A stretch of DNA of 64,000 bases from positions 10,130,001 through 10,194,000 of the forward strand of contig NZ_JAPNKC010000001.1 in NCBI RefSeq assembly GCF_026626705.1, given 5' to 3'. This DNA is from Pyxidicoccus sp. MSG2. GTDB lineage: Bacteria; Myxococcota; Myxococcia; Myxococcales; Myxococcaceae. The notes beneath the pieces were generated by a model, which saw only the letters and a list, made by a program, of their open reading frames with translations, was not told the DNA's origin and did not search any database. A program made the translations under genes and the position numbers. Positions 1-12,450 of the stretch are shown here, piece by piece (position 1 is the stretch's first letter; the number at the start of each line of letters is the position of its first letter).

Positions 1-2057
<2,057 letters not shown>

Positions 2058-2220
2058 CCGTTCTCTTCCATGCCTCCTTTTGGGGCGTAAGGGACTCGGG
2101 GCCAAGGCCGAGGCTCGAGTGCGAAAGCACTCGCCCGGAAGACGCTTCTAAACAGGCACGGCGAGACTTTCTTCTCGCAGAGAATTGAAACTTACCCTTT
2201 GTATGCACTGTCGCTTGTTT
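2058..2220 (+). other. 23S-5S internal transcribed spacer
   Basis: This spacer holds no tRNA gene. It contains short complementary segments, for example gcgag/ctcgc around 2160-2180, that probably form RNase III-type processing stems in the rRNA precursor. That role is inferred from position only. Confidence 0.6.
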
Positions 2221-2337
<117 letters not shown>

Positions 2338-2349
2338 TCTTTTTGAGAA

Positions 2350-2387
2350 CCCCCGTTGCCCTCGTGGCAACGGGGGTTTTCTTTTTT
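2350..2387 (+). terminator. rrn operon intrinsic terminator
   Basis: An 11-bp perfect stem (cccccgttgcc / ggcaacggggg, loop ctcgt) is followed directly by ttttctttttt. It lies 12 bp past 5S and is the clearest rho-independent terminator in the window. Confidence 0.93.
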
Positions 2388-2468
2388 GGCGCGTCCGCCT
2401 TCCGGCTCTCCGCGCCGGCCGGGGCCCGCAGACCTGCCGCGAGCCCCTGGGCCCCACCGGGCCTGCGG

Positions 2469-2585
2469 CACGCGGACCACCACCTTGCCCACCGTGCTCC
2501 GGCCTTCCAACTGGCGGTGGGCCTCGGCGGCCTCGGCCAGGTCCAGCACCAGGCCCGCGCGCACCCGCGGCCGGCCTTCCCTCAG
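2469..2585 (-). pseudogene. C-terminal remnant of a quinone oxidoreductase/zinc alcohol dehydrogenase
   Basis: On the minus strand about 39 codons read like the end of an NADPH:quinone oxidoreductase: a LAEAAEAH segment, then GRSTVGKVVVRV, matching the usual AxxAH...GKxVL ending of that family. No upstream domain (Rossmann fold, GxGxxG) is present, and no stop follows where the family normally ends. It looks like a fragment left between the rrn terminator and the kinase gene. Seen: the peptide match. Inferred: that it is a dead remnant. Confidence 0.42.
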
Positions 2586-2827
2586 CTGCCTCCCACGGGG
2601 GCGCCGCGCCTGCCCGGAAAACGTGCTGCTCCGCGTCGCGACCGCGTCACCGTCCCGTCGGTTTCCAGCAGGCTCCAGAGGGGGTCAACCTCGCGGATTC
2701 CTTGGGCTTTCAGAGGTGGGTGCGAGTTTGACTCGCCGTCGGGGCTGGGACTAGAGTCCAGTCTTCCGCCCGGTCTGCGCACCGCCTGCCGCGGTGCACA
2801 CCCCCCGGCGCCGGGCAGCTCCACGAG
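2586..2827. other. Intergenic leader upstream of the Ser/Thr kinase gene
   Basis: Apart from the remnant noted next to it, the stretch between the rrn terminator and the kinase start holds no convincing gene. It should contain the kinase promoter, but no clear -35/-10 pair could be assigned. Confidence 0.4.
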
Positions 2828-5677
2828 ATGAAGAAGCCGACCATTTTTGGGAAGTACCTGCTCCTTGAGCGCGTCAACGTCGGCGGCATGGCGGAGGTGT
2901 TCATCGCGAAGGCCTTCGGGGTCGAGGGCTTCGAGCGCATCCTGGCCATCAAGAAGATCCTCCCCACGATGGCCGAGGACGAAGAGTTCATCACGATGTT
3001 CATCGACGAGGCGCGGATCAGCGTTCAGCTGAACCACGCCAACGTCGTGCACATCCACGAACTCGGGAAGCACGACGACACCTACTTCATCGCCATGGAG
3101 TACGTCGCCGGGCGCGACGTGCGGACCATCCTGGAGCGCTATCGGCGGCGCAAGGAGATCATGCCCACCGCGCAGGCGGTGTTCATCACCTCCAAGCTCT
3201 GTGACGGCCTGGATTACGCCCACCGGAAGAAGGACGCACGCGGGCAGGACCTGCACATCATCCACCGCGACGTGTCGCCGCAGAACGTCCTCATCTCCTA
3301 CGAGGGCGAGGTCAAGGTCATCGACTTCGGTATCGCCAAGGCGGCGAACCGTTCGCAGAAGACGCAGGCCGGCATCCTCAAGGGCAAGTTCGGGTACATG
3401 AGCCCGGAGCAGGTCCGGGGCATGCCCATCGACCGGCGCAGCGACATCTTCGCCGTGGGCGTGTTGCTCTACGAGATGCTCACCGGCGAGAAGCTCTTCG
3501 TCGGCGAGTCCGACTTCTCCACGCTGGAGAAGGTGCGCAACGCCGACGTCCCGCTGCCCCGCGAGTTCAATCCGAACATCCCCCCGGGGCTGGAGAAGGT
3601 CGTCCTCAAGGCGCTCACGCGCGAGCCGGAGGAGCGCTACCAGTGGGCGTCCGACCTGGCCGAGGACCTGATGCGGTTCCTCCTGGCCGGCGACGCCATC
3701 TACTCGTCGAAGCATCTGTCCTCCTACATGAAGGAGGCCTTCGCCGAGGACATGCTCCGTGAGTCGGAGAAGATGGAGCGCTACGCCGGCATCGAGCGCC
3801 CGGACCAGATCGAGCATTCCGGCGTCACCGTCAATCCGCCCCCGGCCGCCCCGCGCGCGGCCCCCCAGGCCTCGAAGCGGGCGCCTCCACCGGCCGCCGT
3901 CACGTCCAGCCCGCCCGCCGGGCGCGCGCCCGCCCAGCCCGCGCCGGGCTACATCCCGCCCCCCTCCGCCGAGGAGCTCGCGGAGATGGACGGAGGCGGG
4001 GCCGACAAGACGCAGATTGTCGACTCGACGCAGACCTTCCGTGCTCCGGAGACCCGCATCGCCGACAGCAGCGTGGTGGTGGACGACAGCATCACCGGCC
4101 GCTCGGAGAACCCCATCCAGAAGGGCAGTGGCACCGCCGCCGCGTACAACTACGACCGTGAGCCCGAGCCCGCGCCTCGCAAGGGCAAGAGCGGCCCCAA
4201 GGCCCAGGTCGTCATCAGCAACGAGGAGGGCGAGGCCTACGCGGGCGCCACCATGATCGGCCCCGCGCCGACCGCGCCAGCGTCGCGCTCGCGTCCCGCA
4301 CAGGTCCAGGAGGAGGAGCGCACCGGTGACATCCCCGTCCCGGCGGTGAAGGGCCGGAATGGCCGCGCCCAGCCGCGCGCGCCCGAGCCCCAACCCCTGG
4401 AGGAGCCGGCGGGCTACGACGACGGCCAGGATTACAACGGCGCCGGGCAGGACGACTACGGCGACGAAGGCCCCCCGACGTACGACGAGTCGCAGGAGGC
4501 GCCGCCGGAAGAGGAAGTCACCGGCTCGCTGCCGGTGGCACCCGTGGCACAGAAGGGCGCGAAGGCCGCGCCGCCCGCGAAGGTCAAGCCCAAGACTCCC
4601 GCCAAGAGCAAGGGCAAGGCCGTGGCGGGGAAGCAGCTGCCCAAGCCGGTCCTCTTCGCCGCGGCGGCGGGCATCGTGCTCGTGCTGGTCGTCATCGCCG
4701 CGGTGGCGCTGCGTCCGCCCGCGGCGGGCGAGGTCACCTTCATGGTGTCGCCGTCCGCCGGTGCGCACATCGAGGTGAATGACCAGGAGGTCCAGCTCAA
4801 TACCCTGCTGTCACTGCCTCCCGGCCAGTATCGCGTGGTCGCCACCGCTCCCGGTCATCAGCGCCAGGAGAAGATGGTGAACGTCGTCGCAGGCAAGCAG
4901 ACGGGGGTATCGCTCGCGCTCGTGCCTGAAGAGGAGACGCCCCCCGCCGCCACTCCGCCGCCCAAGCCCCCCTCCAACCCCGATGCGGTCGTGGCCGCCA
5001 ACCCCGACAAGCCGACGACGGCGCCAACGCCGGAGAACACTCCGCCCGCCGGGACGGAGCCGCCCGCCACGCCGAACGCCGGCACGGACGAGCCGGTGGT
5101 CAAGAAGCCCGACGTCGAAGCCCCTCCCGCGCCCCGGAAGGTCGCCGCCATCTTCGAGGGCCTGGAAGGCGCGGAGATCGCCATGGAGGGCAAGCGCCTG
5201 GGGAAGACGCCGCAGGTCCGGGCGGCGGACCTCGAGGTCGGGAAGACGTACCGCTTCACCGCGAAGCGCGCGGGCTACGAGCCGTTTTCGGGAGAATTCA
5301 CGGCCGACGGCAGCAAGGACGAGATGCGGGTCTCCTTCGAGCTCGTCAAGGCGCCCGAGCCCGAGCCGGTGCGTGAGCCCGTCCGGGAGCCGACGCCGCG
5401 CAAGCCTCCGCCTGCTGTCGTCACCAAGCCGCCCAAGCCGCCGGCGTCGAAGGCGATGGGCAAGTTCGCGTGCAGCACCAAGCCCGCGGGCGCCGACATC
5501 CTCGTGGACGGTAAGAAGACGGGCCGCCAGACGCCCGTAACGCTCGGTGCTCCTTTGTCGCTGCCCGTCGGAAACCGGAAGGTCTCCTTCAAGCTCAACG
5601 GAAAGACGACCAAGCCCGTGGTGGTCACCATCACCGAGGACGGGGTCGCCAAGCTGGTCAACGTGCCTATCGAGTGA
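2828..5677 (+). CDS. Membrane-anchored Hanks-type Ser/Thr protein kinase with PEGA-like repeats
   Basis: A 949-residue kinase that phosphorylates Ser/Thr on target proteins. The N-terminal kinase domain (about residues 8-285) has the ATP-binding Lys42 (AIKK), the catalytic loop HRDVSPQNV with Asp148 and Asn153, DFG at 166-168 and SPE at 192-194. A Pro/Ala-rich linker follows, then one membrane segment at about 608-628. The C-terminal part has three PEGA-like beta modules (about 634-700, 768-830, 878-945) separated by Pro-rich spacers. The kinase would face the cytoplasm and the PEGA modules the periplasm. The glycine loop (GGMAEV) and HRDVSPQNV wording are typical of myxobacterial kinases. 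It is monocistronic; ATG 2828 opens directly on the domain, with only a weak ribosome site. Confidence 0.93.
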   Translation: MKKPTIFGKYLLLERVNVGGMAEVFIAKAFGVEGFERILAIKKILPTMAEDEEFITMFIDEARISVQLNHANVVHIHELGKHDDTYFIAMEYVAGRDVRTILERYRRRKEIMPTAQAVFITSKLCDGLDYAHRKKDARGQDLHIIHRDVSPQNVLISYEGEVKVIDFGIAKAANRSQKTQAGILKGKFGYMSPEQVRGMPIDRRSDIFAVGVLLYEMLTGEKLFVGESDFSTLEKVRNADVPLPREFNPNIPPGLEKVVLKALTREPEERYQWASDLAEDLMRFLLAGDAIYSSKHLSSYMKEAFAEDMLRESEKMERYAGIERPDQIEHSGVTVNPPPAAPRAAPQASKRAPPPAAVTSSPPAGRAPAQPAPGYIPPPSAEELAEMDGGGADKTQIVDSTQTFRAPETRIADSSVVVDDSITGRSENPIQKGSGTAAAYNYDREPEPAPRKGKSGPKAQVVISNEEGEAYAGATMIGPAPTAPASRSRPAQVQEEERTGDIPVPAVKGRNGRAQPRAPEPQPLEEPAGYDDGQDYNGAGQDDYGDEGPPTYDESQEAPPEEEVTGSLPVAPVAQKGAKAAPPAKVKPKTPAKSKGKAVAGKQLPKPVLFAAAAGIVLVLVVIAAVALRPPAAGEVTFMVSPSAGAHIEVNDQEVQLNTLLSLPPGQYRVVATAPGHQRQEKMVNVVAGKQTGVSLALVPEEETPPAATPPPKPPSNPDAVVAANPDKPTTAPTPENTPPAGTEPPATPNAGTDEPVVKKPDVEAPPAPRKVAAIFEGLEGAEIAMEGKRLGKTPQVRAADLEVGKTYRFTAKRAGYEPFSGEFTADGSKDEMRVSFELVKAPEPEPVREPVREPTPRKPPPAVVTKPPKPPASKAMGKFACSTKPAGADILVDGKKTGRQTPVTLGAPLSLPVGNRKVSFKLNGKTTKPVVVTITEDGVAKLVNVPIE

Positions 5678-5776
5678 GGGGGCGGGCATCCGGCACCCCC
5701 TTCGATTTGTTGAATGAAGTGGGGTCCGGCGCGGTATGACGCCCCGCCCGCAACGCGGCACGCAGAGGTGATGCGC

Positions 5777-7147
5777 ATGCAAACGACGCCTACTCGCGGC
5801 AAGCCTGAGACCGGCCCCGCCCAACAGCCCTTCACGTATCCGCTCCGCAAGGAGTTCGTCGAACCCGACTGGCGTCGCATCCCCGGGTACAAGGACGTCT
5901 CCGCGGCGGAGTGGGAGAGCGCTGTCTGGCAGCGCAAGCACACCGTCAAGAACCTCAAGGAGCTGAGGGCCACCCTCGGCGCGCTCCTGCCGGAGGACCT
6001 GGCGGCGAGCATCGAACGGGACCAGAAGGAGCGGGCGACCATGTCGCTGCTCATCCCCCCGCAGATGCTCAACACGATGAACCTGGACGACCTGTGGAGC
6101 GACCCGGTGCGGCGCTACATGCTGCCCGCGTTCGCGGACCGGCTCACGGACTGGCCCAACCACCCCAAGGCCAGCCGCGACAGCCTCCACGAGGCGGACA
6201 TGTGGGTCGTGGAGGGCCTCACGCACCGCTACCCCACCAAGGTGCTGGCGGAGATGCTCCCCACCTGCCCGCAGTACTGCGGCCACTGCACCCGCATGGA
6301 CCTCGTCGGCAACGACGTGCCCCAGGTGCAGAAGCACAAGTTCGGCGTCGGGCCGAAGGAGCGGTACGAGCAGATGCTCGAGTACCTGCGCCGCACGCCG
6401 ACGGTGCGCGACGTGGTGGTCTCCGGCGGTGACATCGCCAACCTGCCCATCCAGCAGCTCGAGCCGTTCGTCAGCTCGCTGATGGACATCCCCAACATCC
6501 GGGACATCCGCCTGGCCAGCAAGGGGCTGATGGCCATTCCCCAGCACTTCCTCCAGGACCAGGTGCTGGCGGGGCTGGACCGGCTGGCGAAGAAGGCCGT
6601 GGAGCGCGGCGTGGACCTGGCGATGCACACGCACGTCAACAACGCGGCGCAGCTCACCCCGTTGGTGGGCAAGGCCGTGCGCAAGCTGCTCGACATGGGC
6701 TTCCGCGACGTGCGCAACCAGGGCGTGCTGCTGCGCGGGGTGAACGACAGCGCGCAGGCCCTGCTGGACCTGTGCTTCACGCTGCTCGACCACGCGAAGA
6801 TCCTGCCGTACTACTTCTACATGTGCGACATGATCCCCAACAGCGAGCACTGGCGGCTGTCGGTGGACAAGGCGCAGAAGCTCCAGCACGACATCATGGG
6901 CTACATGCCGGGCTTCGCCACGCCGCGCATCGTCTGTGACGTGCCCTTCGTCGGCAAGCGGTGGGTGCACCAGATCGCGGAGTACGACCGCGAGCGCGGC
7001 ATCTCCTACTGGACGAAGAACTACCGCACGGGCATCGAGGCGAACGACGCCGACGCGCTCAACCGGAAGTACGAGTACTTCGACCCCATCGACACGCTGC
7101 CGGAGGCAGGTCAGGCGTGGTGGCGGGAGCAGCAGAAGGCCGCGTGA
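5777..7147 (+). CDS. KamA-family radical SAM aminomutase-like protein (divergent paralogue)
   Basis: 456 residues, related to lysine 2,3-aminomutase. The 4Fe-4S/SAM motif is Cys164, Cys168, Cys171 in TCPQYCGHCTRMD. This differs from the classical YCRHCTRRR wording but keeps every cysteine. The two acidic positions used for lysine binding in known KAM appear conserved (CDM and VCDVP), and a VGK motif stands where the PLP lysine is expected. ATG 5777 is chosen because AGAGG lies 8 bases upstream; earlier starts lack one. It overlaps the next gene by one base (TGATG), so the two paralogues are co-translated. The exact substrate is unknown; an amino-acid 2,3-aminomutase acting on lysine or a close analogue is the best guess. 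Confidence 0.85.
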   Translation: MQTTPTRGKPETGPAQQPFTYPLRKEFVEPDWRRIPGYKDVSAAEWESAVWQRKHTVKNLKELRATLGALLPEDLAASIERDQKERATMSLLIPPQMLNTMNLDDLWSDPVRRYMLPAFADRLTDWPNHPKASRDSLHEADMWVVEGLTHRYPTKVLAEMLPTCPQYCGHCTRMDLVGNDVPQVQKHKFGVGPKERYEQMLEYLRRTPTVRDVVVSGGDIANLPIQQLEPFVSSLMDIPNIRDIRLASKGLMAIPQHFLQDQVLAGLDRLAKKAVERGVDLAMHTHVNNAAQLTPLVGKAVRKLLDMGFRDVRNQGVLLRGVNDSAQALLDLCFTLLDHAKILPYYFYMCDMIPNSEHWRLSVDKAQKLQHDIMGYMPGFATPRIVCDVPFVGKRWVHQIAEYDRERGISYWTKNYRTGIEANDADALNRKYEYFDPIDTLPEAGQAWWREQQKAA

Positions 7148-8391
7148 TGAACTCCTCGGCGCTTCCGGCGGCCCAGCCGTCGGAGCCTGGCACCTCGCCG
7201 CGCCCCTCGCTCAGTGCCGAGGGGCGCCAGCGCCTGTTCCCCGCTGCCACCGACGCGGAGTGGGCGGACTGGCGCTGGCACCAGCGGCACTCGGTGCGAG
7301 GCCTGGAGCAGCTCGAACGGTACGTGCCGCTGACGTCCGATGAACGCGCCGGCGTGCAGGAGACGTCCGCGCTGTTCCGCATCGGCATCAGCCCGTACTA
7401 CCTGTCGCTCATCGACCCGGAGCATCCGTTCTGCCCGGTGCGCATGCAGTCCATCCCCGTGAGGGCCGAGGCGCGCATCCGTCCGGGCGAGCTGGCGGAC
7501 CCGCTCGGTGAGGACAAGACGCGCCCCGAGGAGTGCATCGTCCACAAGTACCCGGACCGCGTGCTCTTCCTCGCGCTCGACACGTGCTCCGTCTACTGCC
7601 GGCACTGCACGCGGCGGCGGATTACGCAGGGCGGGGTGGCGGAGCTCTCCAAGGAGCAGTTGCGCCGGGGCATCGAGTACGTCCGGCGGCACCCGGAAGT
7701 GCGCGACGTGCTCATCTCCGGGGGAGACCCGTTCCTGCTGAGCGAGGCGCGGCTGGAGGAGTTGCTCGCGCCGCTGAGCGAGATTCCCCACGTGGAGATG
7801 ATTCGCATCGGCACGCGCGTCCCCGTGGTCCTTCCCATGCGCGTCACCGACGCCCTGGCGAGCACCCTGCGGCGCTACGCGCCCGTCTTCGTCGTCACCC
7901 ACTTCAACCACCCGAAGGAAGTGACGCCCGAAGCGCGCGAGGCGTGCGAGCGGCTGGTCGACCACGGCGTACCGGTGGAGAACCAGGCCGTGCTGATGCG
8001 GCGGATCAACTCCGACGCGCGCATCATCAAGGAACTCTCCCACGTGCTGCTGCGCAGCCGCGTGCGGCCCTACTACCTGCACCAGATGGACGTGGCCGAG
8101 GGCTGCGAGCACCTGCGCACGCCCATCGCGAAGGGGCTGGAAATCCTGCAGCAGCTTCGCGGGCATACCACCGGCCTCGCCGTGCCCCACCTCGCGGTGG
8201 ACCTGCCCGGCGGCGGCGGCAAGGTGACGCTCCAGCCGGACTACGTCGTGGAGCGCGGCGAGCACGAGACGGTGTTCCGCAACTACAAGGGCGAGCGCTA
8301 CGCCTATCCGGAGCCGGAAGAGACCGACTGCGCCTGCCCCTACGATGACGTGTGGCAGGCCCGCTCGCGGGCGTACGGCGTTCGAAAGTAG
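7147..8391 (+). CDS. kamA: L-lysine 2,3-aminomutase (radical SAM, PLP)
   Basis: 414 residues. The enzyme interconverts L-lysine and L-beta-lysine. The radical SAM motif is Cys147, Cys151, Cys154 in TCSVYCRHCTRRR, the classical KAM wording. The PLP/lysine site DLPGGGGKV is present, as are both aspartates that in clostridial KAM bind the substrate amino groups (HQMDVAEG and AVDLPGG); glutamate mutases replace these. The start is fixed by overlap with the preceding stop. Pairing with a second KamA-type gene suggests either a heteromeric enzyme or two related activities. Beta-lysine could serve as osmolyte, catabolic intermediate or antibiotic precursor; nothing adjacent decides which. Confidence 0.9.
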   Translation: MNSSALPAAQPSEPGTSPRPSLSAEGRQRLFPAATDAEWADWRWHQRHSVRGLEQLERYVPLTSDERAGVQETSALFRIGISPYYLSLIDPEHPFCPVRMQSIPVRAEARIRPGELADPLGEDKTRPEECIVHKYPDRVLFLALDTCSVYCRHCTRRRITQGGVAELSKEQLRRGIEYVRRHPEVRDVLISGGDPFLLSEARLEELLAPLSEIPHVEMIRIGTRVPVVLPMRVTDALASTLRRYAPVFVVTHFNHPKEVTPEAREACERLVDHGVPVENQAVLMRRINSDARIIKELSHVLLRSRVRPYYLHQMDVAEGCEHLRTPIAKGLEILQQLRGHTTGLAVPHLAVDLPGGGGKVTLQPDYVVERGEHETVFRNYKGERYAYPEPEETDCACPYDDVWQARSRAYGVRK

Positions 8392-8429
8392 GGGTTCGGA
8401 CACGCGCGCGGCTCCGGCCGCGGCGTGCT

Positions 8430-9080
8430 TCAGGAATCGTCGCCGCCCGAGCTGCGCCGCCGCTTCACGGCCTTCTTCTTCACCCCGGACGAGCCGGCGC
8501 GCGCGCTGGCCCGCTTCGCGGCGGGCTTCTCCTCCTGCGCACCACCGAGCTGCGCACCTCCGAGCTCCACCGGCACGGACTCGGCTTCGGCCGCGCCCGG
8601 GATGCCGATGTCGACGACGGGCTCGGCGCCCTCGGCGGCCTCCAGCTCCACCGGGTCCTCCTCGCTGAAGCCCTGCTGCACGGGGACGTCCTCGGCCGCC
8701 TTCTCCGCCGTGGGGGGCGTCTGCTTCGCGGCCTGGGCCTGCTCCTCCAGGCGCTTCTCTTCCGCCTTGGCGCGCGCGTTGCCCTCCGGGCCCATCCGCG
8801 CCTCGTAGCGCGCGAAGTCCTTCGCCGACACGCCGTGCTTCTCCATCACCGAGGCCGAGGCGGCCTGCTGCTTGTCGATGGCCTGCGTGCGCTCCTCGTT
8901 GCTCATCTCCGAGGGCTTGCGGTTGCCGAACTCCTCGTTGACCCGGGTCTGGGCCTGCGCCTCGTCGCGGCGAATCTCCGCCACCTTCTCCGGCGTCAGC
9001 TCGGCGCCTTCCTGGGCGCTGGCGAGCCCCGGCAGCACGAGCCACGAAGCCAGAAGGAACAGGGTAGGGCGGGTGGACAT
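8430..9080 (-). CDS. Secreted Ala/Glu/Lys-rich protein of unknown function
   Basis: 216 residues. The signal peptide is clear (hydrophobic core then GLASAQEG, cleavage after ASA). The mature part is a charged, mostly helical, low-complexity region of about 90 residues. An acidic stretch follows, and the tail is strongly basic (KKKAVKRRR) and ends in acidic residues. No catalytic motif is seen. ATG 9080 is chosen because it starts the signal peptide, although the frame is open further upstream. It converges on kamA with a 38-bp gap. Confidence 0.7.
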   Translation of the reverse strand: MSTRPTLFLLASWLVLPGLASAQEGAELTPEKVAEIRRDEAQAQTRVNEEFGNRKPSEMSNEERTQAIDKQQAASASVMEKHGVSAKDFARYEARMGPEGNARAKAEEKRLEEQAQAAKQTPPTAEKAAEDVPVQQGFSEEDPVELEAAEGAEPVVDIGIPGAAEAESVPVELGGAQLGGAQEEKPAAKRASARAGSSGVKKKAVKRRRSSGGDDS

Positions 9081-9186
9081 GGCGGGGAGCCTTGGTCGAA
9101 ACCGTGGGTACGTCCTGCATCTAAGCACGGTGGCCCCAGGGGCGCACCGGTCGTGCACGCGCGTGTCCGTCACGAACGGCCGCGGT

Positions 9187-9519
9187 TCATCCCCCGCAGC
9201 GTGAGCAGCCATCCTTCGCGCTGGAGCACTGCTCCCGGCCCTGGGCGCACCGCGGCGGCAGGTCATCCCGGTCCGGATGGCGGTCCACCAGCGAGCACAG
9301 CTCCTCCGCCACCCCACAGGTCCGCGTGGCCACGTCGCACGTGTCCGCGCAGGTCAGGTCATCCTGCTGCGCACGCGCGTTCAGTTCCTCCAGTCGCGCC
9401 GAGGCCGAGTCGATGGCCGCGTCGTCATCTCCGGCGACCCGGGTGTCCACATTCTTCGCGCAGCCCGTCAGTACGAGGCCGGCCAGGAGCAACAGCAGGG
9501 CAGGGGAGGAAACACGCAT
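9187..9519 (-). CDS. Small cysteine-rich lipoprotein
   Basis: About 110 residues. Lipoprotein signal with lipobox LTGC, then a charged stretch and eight further cysteines in the mature part (CADTC, TCG, LCS, RCA, QCS, GCSRC), suggesting a disulfide-rich fold outside the inner membrane. ATG 9519 has a GGGGTGG sequence just upstream; a GTG two codons earlier is also possible. Function unknown; such proteins are common in myxobacterial genomes as anonymous lipoproteins. Confidence 0.72.
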   Translation of the reverse strand: MRVSSPALLLLLAGLVLTGCAKNVDTRVAGDDDAAIDSASARLEELNARAQQDDLTCADTCDVATRTCGVAEELCSLVDRHPDRDDLPPRCAQGREQCSSAKDGCSRCGG

Positions 9520-9570
9520 GCCCACCCCATACGCGCCCTGGAGTCGCTCCGTCCAGCCCGGCCCGTTGCC

Positions 9571-10143
9571 TCAGCGCGGAGCCGGCGCGGCCGGAATCGC
9601 AGGGCGTGGGCGGCGCGGTGGCTCGTCCGGCCGTGACAGGTACAGGTAGGCCGTCAATGCCAGCAGCGCGGCGACCGCGAGCCTCCGGAGCCACTCCTCG
9701 CGGCGCCGGTGCGGCGAGGCTGCGTCCTCCTGCGCCGCGGCCTCCATCCCCGCAGCCACCTCGGGGCCCACCCCCCGAAGCCGCCGGCAGACCTCCGCCA
9801 CGGGCACCAGCGCGGCGGGGAGCCGCGCGTCCTCCCGTTCCAGGGCCTCCGTGAGCATCCTCGCCCAGGCGGTCTCCTCGTCCCCTCCGGCGGGCTCGCG
9901 CACCGACAGCCCCGCGCGCCGTGCCAGCGTTCCTCCCGCCCGCAGCAGGAGCACGGAGAAGGCCTCGGGTGAGACGCCGTAGAAGGTCGCGCATGCCTCC
10001 AGGGAGCGCCCCTCCACCAGCCGGCGCATGAGCAGGGCCGAGGGGCGGGGCTCCATCGCTCGCAGGGCCGAGATGAGGGCGGGAGGGGACAGGCGGGAGG
10101 CGTCGGGCTCGGGAGACGTCACGGGCGCGCCATCCTCCCCCAT
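9571..10143 (-). CDS. Membrane protein with an N-terminal helix-turn-helix-like segment
   Basis: 190 residues. The N-terminal region (about 40-75: RLVEGRSLEACATFYGVSP) resembles the helix-turn-helix of sigma-70 region 4-like proteins. The middle is helical. One hydrophobic segment near 162-175 (RLAVAALLALTAYLYL) is followed by a Pro/Arg-rich tail. It is divergent from the SpoIID-type gene with about 50 bp between starts. The family is not recognised; a tail-anchored regulatory protein is possible but unproven. Confidence 0.6.
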   Translation of the reverse strand: MGEDGAPVTSPEPDASRLSPPALISALRAMEPRPSALLMRRLVEGRSLEACATFYGVSPEAFSVLLLRAGGTLARRAGLSVREPAGGDEETAWARMLTEALEREDARLPAALVPVAEVCRRLRGVGPEVAAGMEAAAQEDAASPHRRREEWLRRLAVAALLALTAYLYLSRPDEPPRRPRPAIPAAPAPR

Positions 10144-10194
10144 CCGCCGGGCGTTTTCTTGAGGCTCGCACCCACACCTCTACACTCCCCGTCC

Positions 10195-11304
10195 ATGTTG
10201 CGACCTGTTGCACTCGTCCTGCTGCTGCTCGCCCCGCTGCATGCGCTCGCCGTGGAGACTCTTCGCATCGCCATCGAGGATGCGGATGGCGAGGTGCGCG
10301 TGAGTGGCCGTGGGCTCGCCTTCGGCGCCGACACCGAGGACGCCACCTTCGCCGCCATCCCCTCCGGCCAGGCCACCCTCCGCCGCCGGGGCGCGAAGCT
10401 GGAGCTCAATGGCGCGCCGGTGGTCGGCGACTCCGTGCGCTTCCGCGCCGGCTCCGGCGCCCCCGACGATGCCGGCCTCCCCGGCGACGAGCCGCTCAAG
10501 GCCGGCAGTGCCCAGGTGCGCGGCGACGTCGTCGTGCGCGCCCACCGTGATGGGCTCCAGCTCATCAACGTCATCCCCCTGGAGGACTACCTCGCCGCGG
10601 TGCTCGGCAGCGAGATGCCCGTGTCCTTTCCGCCGGAGGCCCTCAAGGCCCAGGCCGTGGCCGCGCGCACCTATGCCCTCCAGAAGAAGCTGGAGGCGTA
10701 CAGCAACGCCTTCCACCTGGGCAGCAGCGTGCTCCACCAAGTGTACGGCGGCGTCAACCGCGAGGACCCGCGCACCCGTGCCGCCGTGGAGGCCACTCGC
10801 GGCCAGGTGCTCACCTACGAACTGGCCCCCATCGAGGCCTACTTCCATGCCTCCTGCGGCGGCCGCACCGAGTCCGGCCTGGATGCCCTCCAGCGGGATT
10901 TGCCCTACCTCCAGCCCGTCGAGTGCCCCTGCGGCAAGCTGCCCGCCAGCCGCTGGAAGGCCTCCATCTCCGACTCGGAGGTGAAGTCGGCGCTCCATCA
11001 CCCCGCCCAGGGGCTGCGCGTGTCCGGGCGCACGCCCACCCGCCGGGTGACCAGCGTCATGCTCGGGGACGGTGCCTCGATGGGCGGGGTGGAGCTCCGC
11101 CGCCGGCTTGGCTACACGCGCCTCAAGAGTCTGGACTTCGAGGTGGAGCGCACCGACCGCGGTTATGTGTTCTCCGGACGCGGCTATGGCCACGGGGCCG
11201 GTCTCTGCCAGTGGGGCGCGAAGGCGCTCGCGGACAAGGGCCGGGGCTACCAGGAGATTCTCTCCCACTACTACCCCGGGGCCGAGCTGCAGCAGCTCTA
11301 CTGA
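10195..11304 (+). CDS. SpoIID/LytB-domain secreted protein
   Basis: 369 residues with a signal peptide (LVLLLLAPLHALA). The SpoIID fold begins near residue 110 and includes IPLEDYLAAVLGSEMP, whose Glu matches the catalytic glutamate of the SpoIID lytic transglycosylase. It also has the family's ALKAQAVAARTYAL segment and a C-terminal GYGHGAGLCQWGA motif. It probably cleaves denuded glycan strands in the periplasm; in a Gram-negative the role is cell-wall remodelling, possibly in spore formation. The start at 10195 is chosen because it begins the signal peptide. It lies 60 bp upstream of queA in the same direction. Confidence 0.88.
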   Translation: MLRPVALVLLLLAPLHALAVETLRIAIEDADGEVRVSGRGLAFGADTEDATFAAIPSGQATLRRRGAKLELNGAPVVGDSVRFRAGSGAPDDAGLPGDEPLKAGSAQVRGDVVVRAHRDGLQLINVIPLEDYLAAVLGSEMPVSFPPEALKAQAVAARTYALQKKLEAYSNAFHLGSSVLHQVYGGVNREDPRTRAAVEATRGQVLTYELAPIEAYFHASCGGRTESGLDALQRDLPYLQPVECPCGKLPASRWKASISDSEVKSALHHPAQGLRVSGRTPTRRVTSVMLGDGASMGGVELRRRLGYTRLKSLDFEVERTDRGYVFSGRGYGHGAGLCQWGAKALADKGRGYQEILSHYYPGAELQQLY

Positions 11305-11364
11305 GGCCCTCGGCGACGGCGCGCTTTCCGCGGCGGCGCGGGGGCTGCTACAAGCGCCAGCCCC

Positions 11365-12446
<1,082 letters not shown>

Positions 12447-12450
<4 letters not shown>

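Noticed and set aside
4811..6970. Minus-strand frame of about 720 codons across the kinase and KamA-like genes
   Set aside because: Spans two genes of the other strand and shows only His/Arg/Leu-rich shadow composition.
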